Positions 32,114 through 41,517 of a stretch of 64,000 nucleotides of DNA are shown here, piece by piece; the stretch's first letter is position 1, and each line of letters starts with the position of its first letter. The notes under the pieces were generated by a model. It searched no databases and was not told the origin of the DNA. It saw only the letters and a program-made list of their open reading frames with translations. The stretch is from Dermacoccus abyssi (lineage in GTDB: Bacteria > Actinomycetota > Actinomycetes > Actinomycetales > Dermatophilaceae), in contig NZ_QWLM01000004.1 in NCBI RefSeq assembly GCF_003515945.1, forward strand, positions 62,001-126,000, in the 5' to 3' direction. The position numbers and the translations under genes were made by a program.

Positions 32114-33688
32114 ATGAGCCTTTTGCGTACCAAGTCGATCGAGGCTTCGATCGCTGACTCGGAGGCGTCCGAGTTCCAGCTGAAGAAGAATCTCTCGGCT
32201 CTCGACCTCACCGTTTTCGGTATCGGCGTAATCATCGGCGCCGGTATCTTCACGGTGACCGGCAGCGCCGCCGCCACGATGGCCGGCCCCGCCATCGTCC
32301 TGTCGTTCCTGCTCGGCGCCGTCTGCTGTGGCCTCGCCGCGCTGTGCTACGCCGAGCTCTCCTCAACCGTGCCTGTCTCGGGTTCGGCCTACACGTTCTC
32401 GTACGCGACGATGGGTGAACTCATCGCCTGGATCGTCGGTTGGGATCTGCTCCTCGAGCTGATCCTCGCCGCCGGCGTCGTCGCTCAGGGCTGGAGCGCG
32501 TACTTCAACATCCTGTTCGGCGAGTGGGGCCTCAAGCTGCCCGAGAAGCTGCAGGGAGGCACCGGCTGGTTCGACCACTTCGACCTCGCCGCCTTCGGTC
32601 TCGTCGCCGCGCTGACCTGCCTCATCGCCGTCGGCATCAAGGAGTCGCTGCGCATCAACTTCGCGCTCGTGGCTGTCAAGGTCTTCATCGTGCTGTTCAT
32701 CATCGTGATGGGTATCCAGTACATCGACTCGAAGAACTACACCCCTTTCATCCCGCCGGCTCAGCCGCTCGAGGGTGAGTCGCAGACGATGCACCGCCCG
32801 CTGTGGGAGATTCTCACGGGCATGGAGCCGCAGGCCTTCGGCGTCATGGGCGTCATCTCAGGTGCCGCCCTCGTGTTCTTCGCCTACATCGGCTTCGACG
32901 TCGTCGCGACGACGGCCGAGGAGACCCGCAACCCGAAGCGCGACCTGCCGATCGGCATCATCGGCTCCCTGGTCATCTGCACCATCCTTTACGTGTCCGT
33001 CTGCCTCGTCATCACCGGCATGGTGAAGTACGACAAGATCGACCCGAAGGGAGCGCTCGCAGCAGCCTTCCGAGACGCGGGGCACCCCGGTTATGCGCAG
33101 ATCATCTCCGCAGGTGCTGTGGCTGGTCTGGCCACCGTCGTCATGACCCTCATGATCGGCGCCACCCGCGTCATGTACGCGATGTCGCGTGACGGCCTCC
33201 TGCCGCGCGGCATGGCCAAGACGAACCCCAAGACGGGTACGCCGGTGCCGATGACGCTCGTCATGGGCTTCCTCATCGCGGTGGCTGCGGCCACCATCCC
33301 GATCGGCGAGTTCGAAGAGATGGTGAACATCGGTACCCTCTCGGCGTTCTTCCTCGTCTCGCTGGCCGTGCCGATCATGCGCAAGGCCCGCCCCGACCTC
33401 GAGCGCCCGTTCAAGGTGCCGGGCAGCCCGGTGCTGCCGTGGCTGTCGGCGGCGATCTGCCTCTACCTCATGCTCAACCTGCCGGTGGAGACGTGGCTGC
33501 GATTCGCCGTCTGGCTCCTCATCGGCTTCATCATTTACTTCGCCTACGGTCAGCGCCACTCGCGCGTCGGTCGCAACCCGCAGTTGCAGGGCGGCGTCGG
33601 TGACGGCGTGTACGCCACCGACCTCGACTCCTCGGTGGGCGAAGGATTCACGAAGGACGAGCGCTACTCGTCCGACGAGCGCCACTGA
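32114..33688 (+). CDS. APC-superfamily amino-acid permease (CAT type), 524 aa
   Basis: This is a 12-14 helix transporter. The first helix holds the substrate loop GIGVIIGAGIFTVTG; later motifs are AGPAIVLSFLLGAVCCGLAA, FFAYIGFDVVATTAEETRNP and MYAMSRDGLLPRGMAKTNPK. The EETRNPKRDLP signature is typical of cationic-amino-acid-transporter-like members of the family. It should import an amino acid by proton symport or exchange. The C-terminal ~40 residues are polar. A bulged G/C hairpin follows the stop. Substrate is not readable with confidence. Confidence 0.9.
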   Translation: MSLLRTKSIEASIADSEASEFQLKKNLSALDLTVFGIGVIIGAGIFTVTGSAAATMAGPAIVLSFLLGAVCCGLAALCYAELSSTVPVSGSAYTFSYATMGELIAWIVGWDLLLELILAAGVVAQGWSAYFNILFGEWGLKLPEKLQGGTGWFDHFDLAAFGLVAALTCLIAVGIKESLRINFALVAVKVFIVLFIIVMGIQYIDSKNYTPFIPPAQPLEGESQTMHRPLWEILTGMEPQAFGVMGVISGAALVFFAYIGFDVVATTAEETRNPKRDLPIGIIGSLVICTILYVSVCLVITGMVKYDKIDPKGALAAAFRDAGHPGYAQIISAGAVAGLATVVMTLMIGATRVMYAMSRDGLLPRGMAKTNPKTGTPVPMTLVMGFLIAVAAATIPIGEFEEMVNIGTLSAFFLVSLAVPIMRKARPDLERPFKVPGSPVLPWLSAAICLYLMLNLPVETWLRFAVWLLIGFIIYFAYGQRHSRVGRNPQLQGGVGDGVYATDLDSSVGEGFTKDERYSSDERH

Positions 33689-33703
33689 CGCTCACCTTCG
33701 GGT

Positions 33704-33751
33704 CACGAGGGCCTCGCTCCGGCAATCTGCTGGGGCGGGGCCTTCGTCGTG
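33704..33751 (+). terminator. Bulged hairpin downstream of the permease gene
   Basis: CACGAGGGCCTCGCTCC (33704-33720) pairs imperfectly with GGGGCGGGGCCTTCGTCGTG (33732-33751), allowing a three-base bulge and two mismatches. It lies 15 bases after the stop and 93 bases before def. Confidence 0.45.
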
Positions 33752-33843
33752 CCCGGCTCGGACACCTGAACGGCCGCGTAAACTTGGCTGGTCGCCCCGA
33801 GCCCGGAGCGGCCACCCGCCCACGTCACACCAGAGGTTCGTTC

Positions 33844-34419
33844 ATGGCCATCCGCCCCATCACCATCGTCGGCCACAAGGCTCTGCACTCCCCGACGAAG
33901 CGGGTCAAGGAGATCACGGACGACATCCGCACCCTCGTCGACGACATGTTCGAGACGATGGAGGCCGCGAACGGCGTCGGCCTCGCGGCGAACCAGGTGG
34001 GCGTCAAGCAGCGCATCTTCGTCTACGACTGCCCCGACGACGACCTCGGCGAGAACCGCAAGGGCGTCGTCATCAACCCGAAGCTCGAGAAGGGCCGCGT
34101 GCCCGCCGGCGAGGCCGACGAGGAGAACGACAACGAGGGCTGCCTCTCGGTACCGGGTGAGCACTTCCCGACGGCGCGCGCCGACTGGGCGAAGGTGACG
34201 GGTACCGACCTCGACGGCAACGAGGTCGTCCTCGAGGGGCACGGCTTCTTCGCCCGCATGCTCCAGCACGAGACCGACCACCTCGACGGCTACCTCTACC
34301 TCGACCGCCTCACCCCGACGATGCGCCTCGAGTCGCGCGAGGCCGTCAAGGACCGCGGCTGGCAGTACGACGGCCTGACGAAGTGGGACCCGGCCACCAC
34401 GAAGGCCGAGGACGTTTGA
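33844..34419 (+). CDS. def: Peptide deformylase, 191 aa
   Basis: This enzyme removes the formyl group from N-terminal formyl-methionine. All three family motifs are intact: GVGLAANQVGV, EGCLSVPG with the Cys metal ligand, and HETDHLDG with the two His ligands and catalytic Glu. ATG 33844 begins directly with MAIRPITIVGHKALHSPTKR. It is transcribed on the plus strand and followed 52 bases later by an SMP-30 family gene. Confidence 0.95.
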   Translation: MAIRPITIVGHKALHSPTKRVKEITDDIRTLVDDMFETMEAANGVGLAANQVGVKQRIFVYDCPDDDLGENRKGVVINPKLEKGRVPAGEADEENDNEGCLSVPGEHFPTARADWAKVTGTDLDGNEVVLEGHGFFARMLQHETDHLDGYLYLDRLTPTMRLESREAVKDRGWQYDGLTKWDPATTKAEDV

Positions 34420-34471
34420 GCCTAGTCCGGCACTCGAACCCACCATCTTCGCGGGAGGCTAGCCTGGGGCC

Positions 34472-35347
34472 ATGAGGGCCGAGGCAGTCTCCACACCGCA
34501 CACGTACCACGGCGAGGGTGTCATCTGGCACAACGACTGGGGCAACGGGCACGCGGCCCTGCGCTACGTCGACATGCTTGCCGGCGACGTGCTCGAACTG
34601 CAGGACGACGGCGACGTGCGTCGCTTCCACGTCGGCGACGTCGCGGCAGCGCTGCGCCCCCGCCTCGGCGGCGGCGCGATCGTCGCCACGGAGCGCGGCT
34701 TCGCGCTGACACGCTCCGCCGACTTCGACGACATCGAGCGCATCGACGACCTGTGGCCCGCCGATCACGAGCCGCGCACCCGTTTCAACGACGGCGGATG
34801 CTCCCCCGACGGTTCCTTCTACATGGGCTCCATGGCCTACGACCAGAGCGAAGGCGCCGCGTCGATGTGGCGCCTCGACCCCAACCACATGCCGTCGCAC
34901 GTCTTCGGCGACGTGACGATCTCGAATGGCCTGTGCTGGTCGCCCGACGGCACCCTCGCCTACTACAACGACACCCCGACCCGCACGATCCAGGTCTTCG
35001 ACTGGAACCCCGAGGACGGCCTCGTGAACCCGCGCCCGTTCGTCCGGCTCGAGGACGGCATCGGCTACCCCGACGGTCTCACCGTCGATGCCGAGGGCGG
35101 CGTGTGGACGGCACTGTTCGGCGGGTCCGCGGTTCGCCGCTACGACGCCGCCGGCGAGCTCTCCGAGATCGTCGAGGTCGGCCCTTCGCAGGTGACCTGC
35201 CCCGCCTTCGGGGGCATCAACCTCGACACCCTCTACATCACGACGTCACGCGAGAACCTGCCCGACGACGCGGAACCCGAGGCGGGCGCGCTCTTCGCCT
35301 GCACGCCCGGTGTCATCGGTCTGCCGACGCTCCCCTACGGCGGCTGA
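34472..35347 (+). CDS. SMP-30/gluconolactonase/LRE-family protein, 291 aa
   Basis: This is a six-bladed beta-propeller hydrolase. Family signatures are the N-terminal GEGVIWHNDW metal Glu, RFNDGGCSPDGSFYMGSM, TISNGLCWSPDGTLAYYNDT and EDGIGYPDGLTVDAEGGVWT. The conserved Glu, Asn and Asp metal ligands are all present. Members hydrolyse sugar lactones or organophosphates. No signal peptide is seen. The gene is monocistronic as judged by the tRNA that follows. Substrate unknown. Confidence 0.87.
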   Translation: MRAEAVSTPHTYHGEGVIWHNDWGNGHAALRYVDMLAGDVLELQDDGDVRRFHVGDVAAALRPRLGGGAIVATERGFALTRSADFDDIERIDDLWPADHEPRTRFNDGGCSPDGSFYMGSMAYDQSEGAASMWRLDPNHMPSHVFGDVTISNGLCWSPDGTLAYYNDTPTRTIQVFDWNPEDGLVNPRPFVRLEDGIGYPDGLTVDAEGGVWTALFGGSAVRRYDAAGELSEIVEVGPSQVTCPAFGGINLDTLYITTSRENLPDDAEPEAGALFACTPGVIGLPTLPYGG

Positions 35348-35445
35348 GCAGGCCGTCAGCCCGTGGCAGGAGCCGATTCGCGTTTCGACCTGCAGATGTG
35401 TAAAGTTCTATCTCGTTGCAACGCGCGATAAGCGCCTCGCAGCCC

Positions 35446-35518
35446 GCACCCGTAGCTCAACGGATAGAGCATCTGACTACGGATCAGAAGGTTTGGGGTT
35501 CGAATCCCTACGGGTGCA
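35446..35518 (+). tRNA. tRNA-Arg (anticodon ACG)
   Basis: The 73-base cloverleaf has a 7-bp acceptor stem (GCACCCG with CGGGTGC), D-arm GCTCAACGGATAGAGC, anticodon stem CTGA/TCAG around loop CTACGGA with ACG at 35479-35481, and T-arm GGGGTTCGAATCCC. The discriminator is A; CCA is not encoded. It reads CGN Arg codons after A34 is deaminated by TadA, which is also encoded in this window. Confidence 0.97.
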
Positions 35519-35539
35519 CTCTGTGTTGAGACAGATGGG

Positions 35540-35567
35540 AGAGGCCCTCACTTCGGTGAGGGTCTCT
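35540..35567 (+). terminator. Terminator after tRNA-Arg
   Basis: AGAGGCCCTCAC and GTGAGGGTCTCT form a 12-position stem with one mismatched pair, closed by a TTCG tetraloop at 35552-35555, and followed by TGCTTTGTT. This is a convincing intrinsic terminator 22 bases after the tRNA. Confidence 0.85.
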
Positions 35568-35789
35568 TGCTTTGTTCCCGAAACCTCCTACGCCCGGATG
35601 TCACACCTCTCCCGGCGAACGGCGCACCTCCGGCGGTAGTTGAACGTAAAATCAAACTGGCTGTCATCGCAGCCACGAAGCGCCTCCCCTCGAGCACCTG
35701 CAACGGCCCGCCCCACAAGGCGCGGTCCACGTCAGGATGACGCGTCAGGGTCGGGTGCACGACCACGCCTGATCCTGAAGGACATTTCC

Positions 35790-36269
35790 ATGCGCACGGT
35801 GCCCGTACTCGCCACCGCCACGATGATGCTCGCTGCCCCGATGCTGGCACCGGCCGCTCAGGCGGCACCCGCCGTGAAGTTCTCGCGCTGGGTCGTCGAC
35901 CTGCCGGGCAACGACAAGGTGACGGCTGCCAACCTCAACAAGGAGTACATCACCCTCACCAACACGACCGCGACGACGATCACCGTCGGCGGCTACCGCG
36001 TTTCGGACGGGGGCTCCAAGCACGTCTACGTCATCCCGAAGGGCTTCAAGCTCGGGGCCAAGAAGTCGGTCGTCATTCGCTCCGGCCAGGGCAAGAACTC
36101 CTCGACGACGCTCTACTGGGGTCAGGCTGTCAAGGGCCTCAAGCCGGTGAGCCGCAACAGCTTCGTGTGGAACAACAGCGGTGAAACCGCCACCCTGCGC
36201 AACGCTGCCGGCAAGGCCGTCCACGTCTGCACGTACAAGAAGAACAAGAGCGGCTCGACATCCTGCTGA
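35790..36269 (+). CDS. Secreted lamin-tail-domain (LTD) protein, 159 aa
   Basis: A Sec signal peptide is clear: MRTVPVLATATMMLAAPMLA followed by PAAQAAPAV with cleavage after AQA. The mature ~130 residues form an immunoglobulin-like LTD fold: EYITLTNTTATTITVGGYRV, then GFKLGAKKSVVIRSGQGKNS, LYWGQ and SFVWNNSGETATLRNAAGKA. Two Cys near the C-terminus could form a disulfide. ATG 35790 is preceded by AAGGA. LTD domains in bacteria are secreted and often linked to nucleases, but no nuclease domain is present here. Confidence 0.82.
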   Translation: MRTVPVLATATMMLAAPMLAPAAQAAPAVKFSRWVVDLPGNDKVTAANLNKEYITLTNTTATTITVGGYRVSDGGSKHVYVIPKGFKLGAKKSVVIRSGQGKNSSTTLYWGQAVKGLKPVSRNSFVWNNSGETATLRNAAGKAVHVCTYKKNKSGSTSC

Positions 36270-36282
36270 CCGGAGCTGTGAC

Positions 36283-37008
36283 GTGGGCCTGAGCGGGACG
36301 ACGTTCGTCCTGCTCGGGCTCCTCGTCTGCGCCGGTGCCTTCGTCCAGCGCATTGCCGGGTTCGGCCTGGCCGTCGTCGCGGCGCCATACGTCGTGACGT
36401 TCGCGCCGCAGGTCATGCCGGCGGCGCTTCTGCTCGTCGTCCTGCCCCTGCCTGTCGTCGAGATCCTGCGCAACGGGCGAGACATCCTGTGGCGCCCGTT
36501 CGGCTGGGCCATCGGGTTCCGTGCGCTCACCATGCCGCTCGGCGTCTGGGTCGTGGCGCACGCCTCTGGCGACGCCATATCCCTCGGGGTGGCCTTCATG
36601 GTGCTCGTCGCAGTGGCCGGGTCCCTCACCCGCGTGCGGGTACGCGCCGGGGCCGTGACGTCGTCCGTCGCCGGCGCCCTCACCGGCGTCTCGGCGACGG
36701 CTGCGTCGATCGGCGGTCCCTTCTTCAGCCTCGCGCTTCAGGAGGAGCAGCCACAACGCGCACGCTCCACGCTCGCGCCGTTCTTCCTCGTCGGTTCGCT
36801 ACTGTCACTCACCGGTCTCGTCGTCGGGGGTCAGCTACCGCGCGATGCCTGGACGGCCGGCCTCGGGTGGCTGCCGTTCATGGCCGTCGGCGCGCTGCTG
36901 GCCCAGCCGTTGCGTCACCGTATCGATCAGGCTCGCTTCAAGCGGGTCGTTTTCGCCCTCGCGACGACGAGTGCGTTGGGCGTCATCGCCCGCGTTGCAC
37001 TGACGTAG
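36283..37008 (+). CDS. TauE/SafE-family sulfite/anion exporter, 241 aa
   Basis: This is a membrane protein with about eight helices, starting FVLLGLLVCAGAFVQRIAGF; the AGFGLAVVAAPYV motif and later SIGGPFFSLALQEEQPQRA are TSUP family features. GTG 36283 is chosen because it opens the first helix and lies 13 bases after the previous stop, so it may be co-transcribed with the secreted LTD gene. It converges with selB with a three-base gap. Members move sulfite, sulfoacetate or other small organic anions; the substrate here is unknown. Confidence 0.83.
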   Translation: MGLSGTTFVLLGLLVCAGAFVQRIAGFGLAVVAAPYVVTFAPQVMPAALLLVVLPLPVVEILRNGRDILWRPFGWAIGFRALTMPLGVWVVAHASGDAISLGVAFMVLVAVAGSLTRVRVRAGAVTSSVAGALTGVSATAASIGGPFFSLALQEEQPQRARSTLAPFFLVGSLLSLTGLVVGGQLPRDAWTAGLGWLPFMAVGALLAQPLRHRIDQARFKRVVFALATTSALGVIARVALT

Positions 37009-37011
37009 CGC

Positions 37012-38805
37012 TCACCGCACAACCGTGCGGGTATTGCCGTCGCGCCGGGTCCAGCCGCGAGCGTCGAGGTGCTCGAGAAGCGGGATGACGACACGGCGGG
37101 TCGTGCCGAGAGCCTGACGCGCATCGCTCGTCGTGAACGGCTGCGGGAGCGCCGCGAGCTCACGCATGGCCCGCGCCGGCGCATCCGGCAGCAGGACGAT
37201 GTCCGCCGGCTGCGCTCGCAGGCGCAGCACGAGTCCCCGCTCGGCCGCGGCAGCGATCTCCCGGGAGCCGAGTTTCCAAGCGGTGAGGTCGTCGGCCTCA
37301 GGAGCATCGAAGGGGCTCGCCTGCAGGCGTTCACGGAGCTGGGCCAGGGCGGTGTCCGCTCCGCCCAGGTCACGTCGGTGTTCGGCGCCTCGCACGCGTC
37401 CGGCGTCCACGTCGAGGCCGGAGGCCGCGGCCAGCAGATGGACGACGGCGGGGGACGTGTCGAGTTCGCGCGCGAGCGCTGCAACAGCGACACCAGGGCT
37501 CAGCGGGTCACGGGCGTCGTCGCTCACGAGTTCGTCGAGTTGCTGCGACCACGCGGTCACCTGCGCGGCCGACACAGCCACGCGGTCGACGATCCCGAAG
37601 CCGTCTCCGTTCGGCAGAGCCAGCGGCCAGTCGCCCCAACCCGTCGCTCCGGCGCCTTCGAGCCAGGCGACCGAAACGTGCCCCCGGTCGACGACGAGAT
37701 CGGACGCGCGGCCGCTCTCCCACACCGCCAACGTCGCGGCGCGGGCGGCTCCAGCACCGCGCCGTTCGAGCGGTGGCGGGTCGAGATCGAGCACGGTGGC
37801 GCCTGCGTGGATGCGCGCGGCCGAGTTGTCGCGCACGATGACGCGATCCCCCAGCCGCAACGGCAGCGGTGATTCGAGCCGCAGTCGGGCGGTCTCGTCG
37901 TCGAACGGCCGCACACGGGCAGGCACAGCCGCGGTGCCGACGTGCACGGAGACCTCACGCGAGGACTCCGACCACGCGCAACCCGTCTCACGGCGCACGT
38001 CGATCGTCGTGGACTCCAGACCCCCGGCGGGACGAAGCAGCGCGCTGCCGCGGGGAGCGGCGTCCCGGGTGATCCCGCGCAACCCCACAGCGCAACGCGA
38101 GACGGGGCCGACCTCGTCACGCGATTCTCCGAGCACCTGGAGAGAGCGGATCGTCGCGCGCTCGCCCGCGACGCTCACCTCGTCCCCCACGCGCAACGTG
38201 CCGTGGGCGAGTGTGCCGGTGACGACGGTGCCCGCACCCTTGACCGAGAAGGAGCGATCGAGCCACATCCGTACCGAGCCTTCACCGTCGAGCGGTGGCA
38301 TGCCCGCCACGAGGTCGTCGAGGGCAGAACGGAGTTCACCGATGCCGTCACCCTGCACGGCGTCCGTCTCGACGACGCGCACGGCGCCGAGGGAGGTCTG
38401 CGCGATGTGCTCGAGAGCAGAGCGGCGCACTTCGGCGACGCGGTCGGCGTCGGCGAGGCCGCACCGGGTGAGGACGAGCAGACCCGTCTCGAGCCCGAGT
38501 GCGTCGATGGCGTCGAGGTGTTCGCTCGACTGCGCCTGCCACCCCTGATCGGCTGCGACCACGAGCATGACGGCGGGAGCGGGCCCGAGACCGGCCAGCA
38601 TGTTGCCGATGAACCTTCGGTGGCCCGGCACGTCGACGAAGGCGACGTGCTCACCGCTCGGCAACTCCAGACCCGCGAATCCGAGGTCGATCGTGAGGCC
38701 GCGGCGCTTCTCCTCGGCCCACCGGTCGGGGTCGGTGCCGGTGAGCGCCTGAACGAGTGTGCTCTTGCCGTGGTCGACGTGCCCGGCCGTGGCGATGACC
38801 CGCAT
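37012..38805 (-). CDS. selB: Selenocysteine-specific translation elongation factor SelB, 597 aa
   Basis: SelB brings Sec-tRNA to UGA codons that are followed by a SECIS hairpin. The GTPase has G1 [11 protein letters not shown]2-region [12 protein letters not shown]3 DVPGHRRF and G4-region LTRCGLAD (the usual NKxD is changed, a feature seen in some SelB proteins). Beta-barrel domains II-III run to about residue 400. The C-terminal ~190 residues contain winged-helix segments ending in [20 protein letters not shown] and HLDARGW, which bind SECIS. ATG 38805 lies two bases after the selA stop. It forms an operon with selA and tRNA-Sec. Confidence 0.93.
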   Translation of the reverse strand: MRVIATAGHVDHGKSTLVQALTGTDPDRWAEEKRRGLTIDLGFAGLELPSGEHVAFVDVPGHRRFIGNMLAGLGPAPAVMLVVAADQGWQAQSSEHLDAIDALGLETGLLVLTRCGLADADRVAEVRRSALEHIAQTSLGAVRVVETDAVQGDGIGELRSALDDLVAGMPPLDGEGSVRMWLDRSFSVKGAGTVVTGTLAHGTLRVGDEVSVAGERATIRSLQVLGESRDEVGPVSRCAVGLRGITRDAAPRGSALLRPAGGLESTTIDVRRETGCAWSESSREVSVHVGTAAVPARVRPFDDETARLRLESPLPLRLGDRVIVRDNSAARIHAGATVLDLDPPPLERRGAGAARAATLAVWESGRASDLVVDRGHVSVAWLEGAGATGWGDWPLALPNGDGFGIVDRVAVSAAQVTAWSQQLDELVSDDARDPLSPGVAVAALARELDTSPAVVHLLAAASGLDVDAGRVRGAEHRRDLGGADTALAQLRERLQASPFDAPEADDLTAWKLGSREIAAAAERGLVLRLRAQPADIVLLPDAPARAMRELAALPQPFTTSDARQALGTTRRVVIPLLEHLDARGWTRRDGNTRTVVR

Positions 38806-38807
38806 GG

Positions 38808-40097
38808 TCAGTGGCCCACGGCAGCAGCGACGGCGAGAATGGCCTCCCCCACTTCGTCCTCGGATTCGCTTGGCACACAGCGAAGGTCGACCAGGGTGCG
38901 CCCGCCGTTTGTCCGTGCGACCACGCACGGCTCGCCGAGCCGCAAGGGCTCCGCGAAGCTGTCGGGGAGGGCAACCGCGAGACTCGGCAACGGCACACCG
39001 GGGGCCCCACCACCACCGACGCGGGCGTCCACTTGGACGACGTCGCCGCCGACCCGGCGAGCGAGTCGTTCCGTGCGCTCGCGAAGGGTCTCCGGCGTTT
39101 CCCGAAGGGCTGTGAGGACGGGCGGGACGGGGCCTCGCAGGGTTGCTTCGAGGGCTGCGAGCGTCAGCTTGTCGGTGCGCACAGCACGAGCGAGAGGATG
39201 ACGTCGGATGCGCTCGACCGCGTCGTCGTCGCCGAGCACGAGGCCGGCCTGCGGGCCGCCGAGGAGCTTGTCGCCGCTCGCAGTGACGACGGTGGCACCC
39301 TCGTCGAGCCACGTCGCGGCGTCGGGCTCGTCGGGCAGGACCCGTTCGGGCGCGAGGAGGCCGCTGCCGACGTCCGCGACGACGGGCAGGCCCAGTGTCG
39401 CGAGTTCAGCAACGCGCGGCACACCGGCGAAACCCTCGACGCGATAGTTGCTCGTGTGCACCTTGAGGATGACCCCTGCGTCCCCCGACGCAGCCTCGTA
39501 GTCGCGAAGGTGCGTTCGGTTGGTCGTACCGACCTCGCGCAGACGGATTCCTGCGGACTGGAGGAGGTCGGGCAGACGGAAACCGTCGCCGATCTCGACG
39601 AGTTCGCCGCGGCTGACGATGACCTCGCGCCCCTCGGCGAGTGTCAGGCAGGCCAAGAGCAACGCGGCGGCCCCATTGTTGACGACGAGGGCGCCCCCCG
39701 CTGCGGGGACGCGTTCGCGAAGAGCTTCGAGGGCGCCGCGGCCACGCGGTGCCCGACGTGCTGTGGCGGGGTCGAACTCGACATCGACGTGACCTGCTGC
39801 GGCGAGCAGCGCCTCGCGGGCAGCATCGCCGAGGGGCGCGCGACCGATGTTGGTGTGCACGACGACTCCGGTCGCGTTGATGACCCGTCGCAGCGTCGTC
39901 GCCGATCCGGGAAGCGCTTCGAGGGCGACCGTCGCCACGGCGTCGGGCGCGAGTTCGCCTGAACGAGCGCGGCGTTGGGCTTCGACGACAGACGCCTTGA
40001 CGACGTCGACGCCGAGTCGGCGGACAGCCGAAGCGAAGCGCGCATCGGCGAGCAGTGCGTCGGTACGCGGGATGCTGCGGCGCGGGTCGTCACTCAC
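38808..40097 (-). CDS. selA: L-seryl-tRNA(Sec) selenium transferase, 429 aa
   Basis: SelA converts Ser-tRNA-Sec to Sec-tRNA-Sec with selenophosphate using PLP. Family features are the N-terminal SIPRTDALLADARFA, then VINATGVVVHTNIGRAPLGD, NNGAAALLLACLTLA, the EVGTTNRTHLRDYE block and the PLP lysine in ASGDKLLGGPQAG. Length is slightly under typical (about 430-465). It is transcribed toward selB and begins 177 bases downstream of the tRNA-Sec gene, on the same strand. Confidence 0.95.
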   Translation of the reverse strand: MSDDPRRSIPRTDALLADARFASAVRRLGVDVVKASVVEAQRRARSGELAPDAVATVALEALPGSATTLRRVINATGVVVHTNIGRAPLGDAAREALLAAAGHVDVEFDPATARRAPRGRGALEALRERVPAAGGALVVNNGAAALLLACLTLAEGREVIVSRGELVEIGDGFRLPDLLQSAGIRLREVGTTNRTHLRDYEAASGDAGVILKVHTSNYRVEGFAGVPRVAELATLGLPVVADVGSGLLAPERVLPDEPDAATWLDEGATVVTASGDKLLGGPQAGLVLGDDDAVERIRRHPLARAVRTDKLTLAALEATLRGPVPPVLTALRETPETLRERTERLARRVGGDVVQVDARVGGGGAPGVPLPSLAVALPDSFAEPLRLGEPCVVARTNGGRTLVDLRCVPSESEDEVGEAILAVAAAVGH

Positions 40098-40112
40098 CCG
40101 GCCATCCTCTCA

Positions 40113-40220
40113 GGCGAGCCTGCGAGGAAGCTCGCCGTGTCGCACCAAGACGGGGCCGAGCCCGCGAGGAAGGCCTGTGTCGCACCGAGCCAGAGGCCGA
40201 GCCTGCGAGGCCGCTGGCCG
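40113..40220. repeat. Three imperfect tandem copies of a GGCCGAGCCTGCGAGG-type repeat
   Basis: Units start near 40113 (GGCGAGCCTGCGAGGAAG), 40154 (GGCCGAGCCCGCGAGGAAGG) and 40195 (GGCCGAGCCTGCGAGGCCG); TGTCGCACC follows the first two. The pair of motifs is shared with the palindrome at 22547-22608. The array sits between selA and tRNA-Sec and holds no credible gene. Confidence 0.75.
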
Positions 40221-40274
40221 GAAGACGCGGCAAAAAACACAGGCCATTTGGGTCTGAGCTTGCGAAGAATCACA

Positions 40275-40370
40275 TGGCGGAGGTGGACAGGAATCGAACC
40301 TGCCAAACCGAGATACTCGGTTTCACCGGTTTTGAGGACCGGGGGGCCCACCAGGAACCCTGACACCTCC
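40275..40370 (-). tRNA. selC: tRNA-Sec (anticodon TCA)
   Basis: Read on the minus strand, the 96-base molecule begins GGAGGTGTCAGGGTTCCTGG, has anticodon TCA (complement of 40333-40335) within GTCCTCAAAACC, and a long extra arm (ACCGAGTATCTCGGT). The T-arm is AGGTTCGATTCCT, and the acceptor strand ACCTCCG ends in an encoded CCA at 40277-40275. The unusual length, long variable arm and TCA anticodon identify selenocysteine tRNA. It lies between selD and selA. Confidence 0.95.
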
Positions 40371-40530
40371 GTGCTCAACGGTAGTGAATGTCGGTCCATT
40401 CACCAAGCGAACACGCTTTCGCGGATGGCGCGATTCGATCGTGCACGACCTGCGGCAGGCGCATCTCAGGCCGCCAGGTTCGCACCGGCCCCGATCACAT
40501 CCCAGTGAGAGCCGTGCGTAGGGTCGGACC
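40371..40530. other. Divergent control region between tRNA-Sec and selD
   Basis: These 160 bases hold no credible gene. They must contain the tRNA-Sec promoter (minus strand) and the selD promoter (plus strand). I see no clear -35/-10 hexamers and no strong dyad. Confidence 0.5.
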
Positions 40531-41505
40531 ATGGAGCCGATTCGATTGACGCAGTTCGCCTCCGGTGGCGGGTGCGCGTGCAAGATCCCGCCCGGCGAGT
40601 TGGAGGAGGCGGTCAAGGGCCTCGTCGGTGAGCCGAACCCGAGCGTCCTCGTCGGGCTCGACGACGGTGATGACGCCGCAGCGGTCCGTGTCGGCAGCCA
40701 GGCCGTCCTGTCGACCGCGGATTTCTTCACCCCGGTCGTCGACGACCCGTACGACTTCGGGCGCATCGCCGCCACGAATGCGCTGTCGGACATCTACGCC
40801 ATGGGCGGCACCCCTGTCGTCGCGATCAACCTCGTCGGGTGGCCGCGTGAACGCATCGGCCTCGACGTCATGGCCGAGGTGCTCCGCGGCGGCGCGGACA
40901 TCGGCCGCGCCGCGAACTGCCCCGTCATCGGTGGGCATTCGATCGACGACCCCGAGCCCAAGTTCGGCATGGCCGTCACCGGCATTGCCGATCCGGCCAA
41001 GCTGCTGCGCAACGACGCCGCCGAGGCGGGCCTGCCGATCTCGCTGACGAAACCGCTCGGCTCGGGCGTGCTCAACAACCGTCACAAGCGCACGGGTGAG
41101 GTCTTCGCCCAGGCCGTCGACGTGATGACGACGCTCAATCGGGACGCCTCCGTCGCCGCGGTCGACGCCGGCGCGAAGGCCGCCACCGACGTCACGGGGT
41201 TCGGCCTGCTCGGCCACCTGTGGAAGATGATGCGCGCTTCGGGCGTGGCGGCGGAGATCGACGCCGCAGCCGTTCCCTACATCGACGGCGCCCGCGAGGC
41301 GGCACGTGACGGCTATGTCTCCGGCGGCACACGCCGCAACCTCGATTGGGTGGCCCCGCACATCGAGTCCGAGGTCGACGAGAACGAACTGCTTCTGCTC
41401 GCCGACGCCCAGACCTCCGGCGGGCTCCTCGTCATCGGCGAGGTGCCGGGCGCGCCGATCATCGGCCGCACTGTGAAGGGTGAACCCGGCATCCGGGTGC
41501 GCTAG
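40531..41505 (+). CDS. selD: Selenide, water dikinase (selenophosphate synthetase), 324 aa
   Basis: SelD makes selenophosphate from selenide and ATP, the donor for SelA. The glycine-rich catalytic loop is FASGGGCACKIPPGELEEAV, with Cys (not Sec) in the active position and the essential Lys next to it. DDAAAVRVGSQAVLSTADFF-like text, NALSDIYAMGGTPVVAINLV and GGHSIDDPEPKFGMAVTG follow, and TDVTGFGLLGHLWKM closes the fold. It is divergent from the tRNA-Sec/selAB unit and convergent with the formate dehydrogenase genes, from which it is separated by a perfect 20-bp hairpin. Confidence 0.95.
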   Translation: MEPIRLTQFASGGGCACKIPPGELEEAVKGLVGEPNPSVLVGLDDGDDAAAVRVGSQAVLSTADFFTPVVDDPYDFGRIAATNALSDIYAMGGTPVVAINLVGWPRERIGLDVMAEVLRGGADIGRAANCPVIGGHSIDDPEPKFGMAVTGIADPAKLLRNDAAEAGLPISLTKPLGSGVLNNRHKRTGEVFAQAVDVMTTLNRDASVAAVDAGAKAATDVTGFGLLGHLWKMMRASGVAAEIDAAAVPYIDGAREAARDGYVSGGTRRNLDWVAPHIESEVDENELLLLADAQTSGGLLVIGEVPGAPIIGRTVKGEPGIRVR

Positions 41506-41517
41506 GGATCGAGCGCG

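Noticed and set aside
32114-33688. The 54.3-kb permease remnant as a duplicate of this gene
   Set aside because: The remnant has AAT/GabP-type motifs (NSGLYSTGR), whereas this is a CAT-type transporter; they are different subfamilies.
40113-40220. CRISPR array
   Set aside because: Only three imperfect units, no constant repeat/variable spacer pattern and no cas genes in the window.
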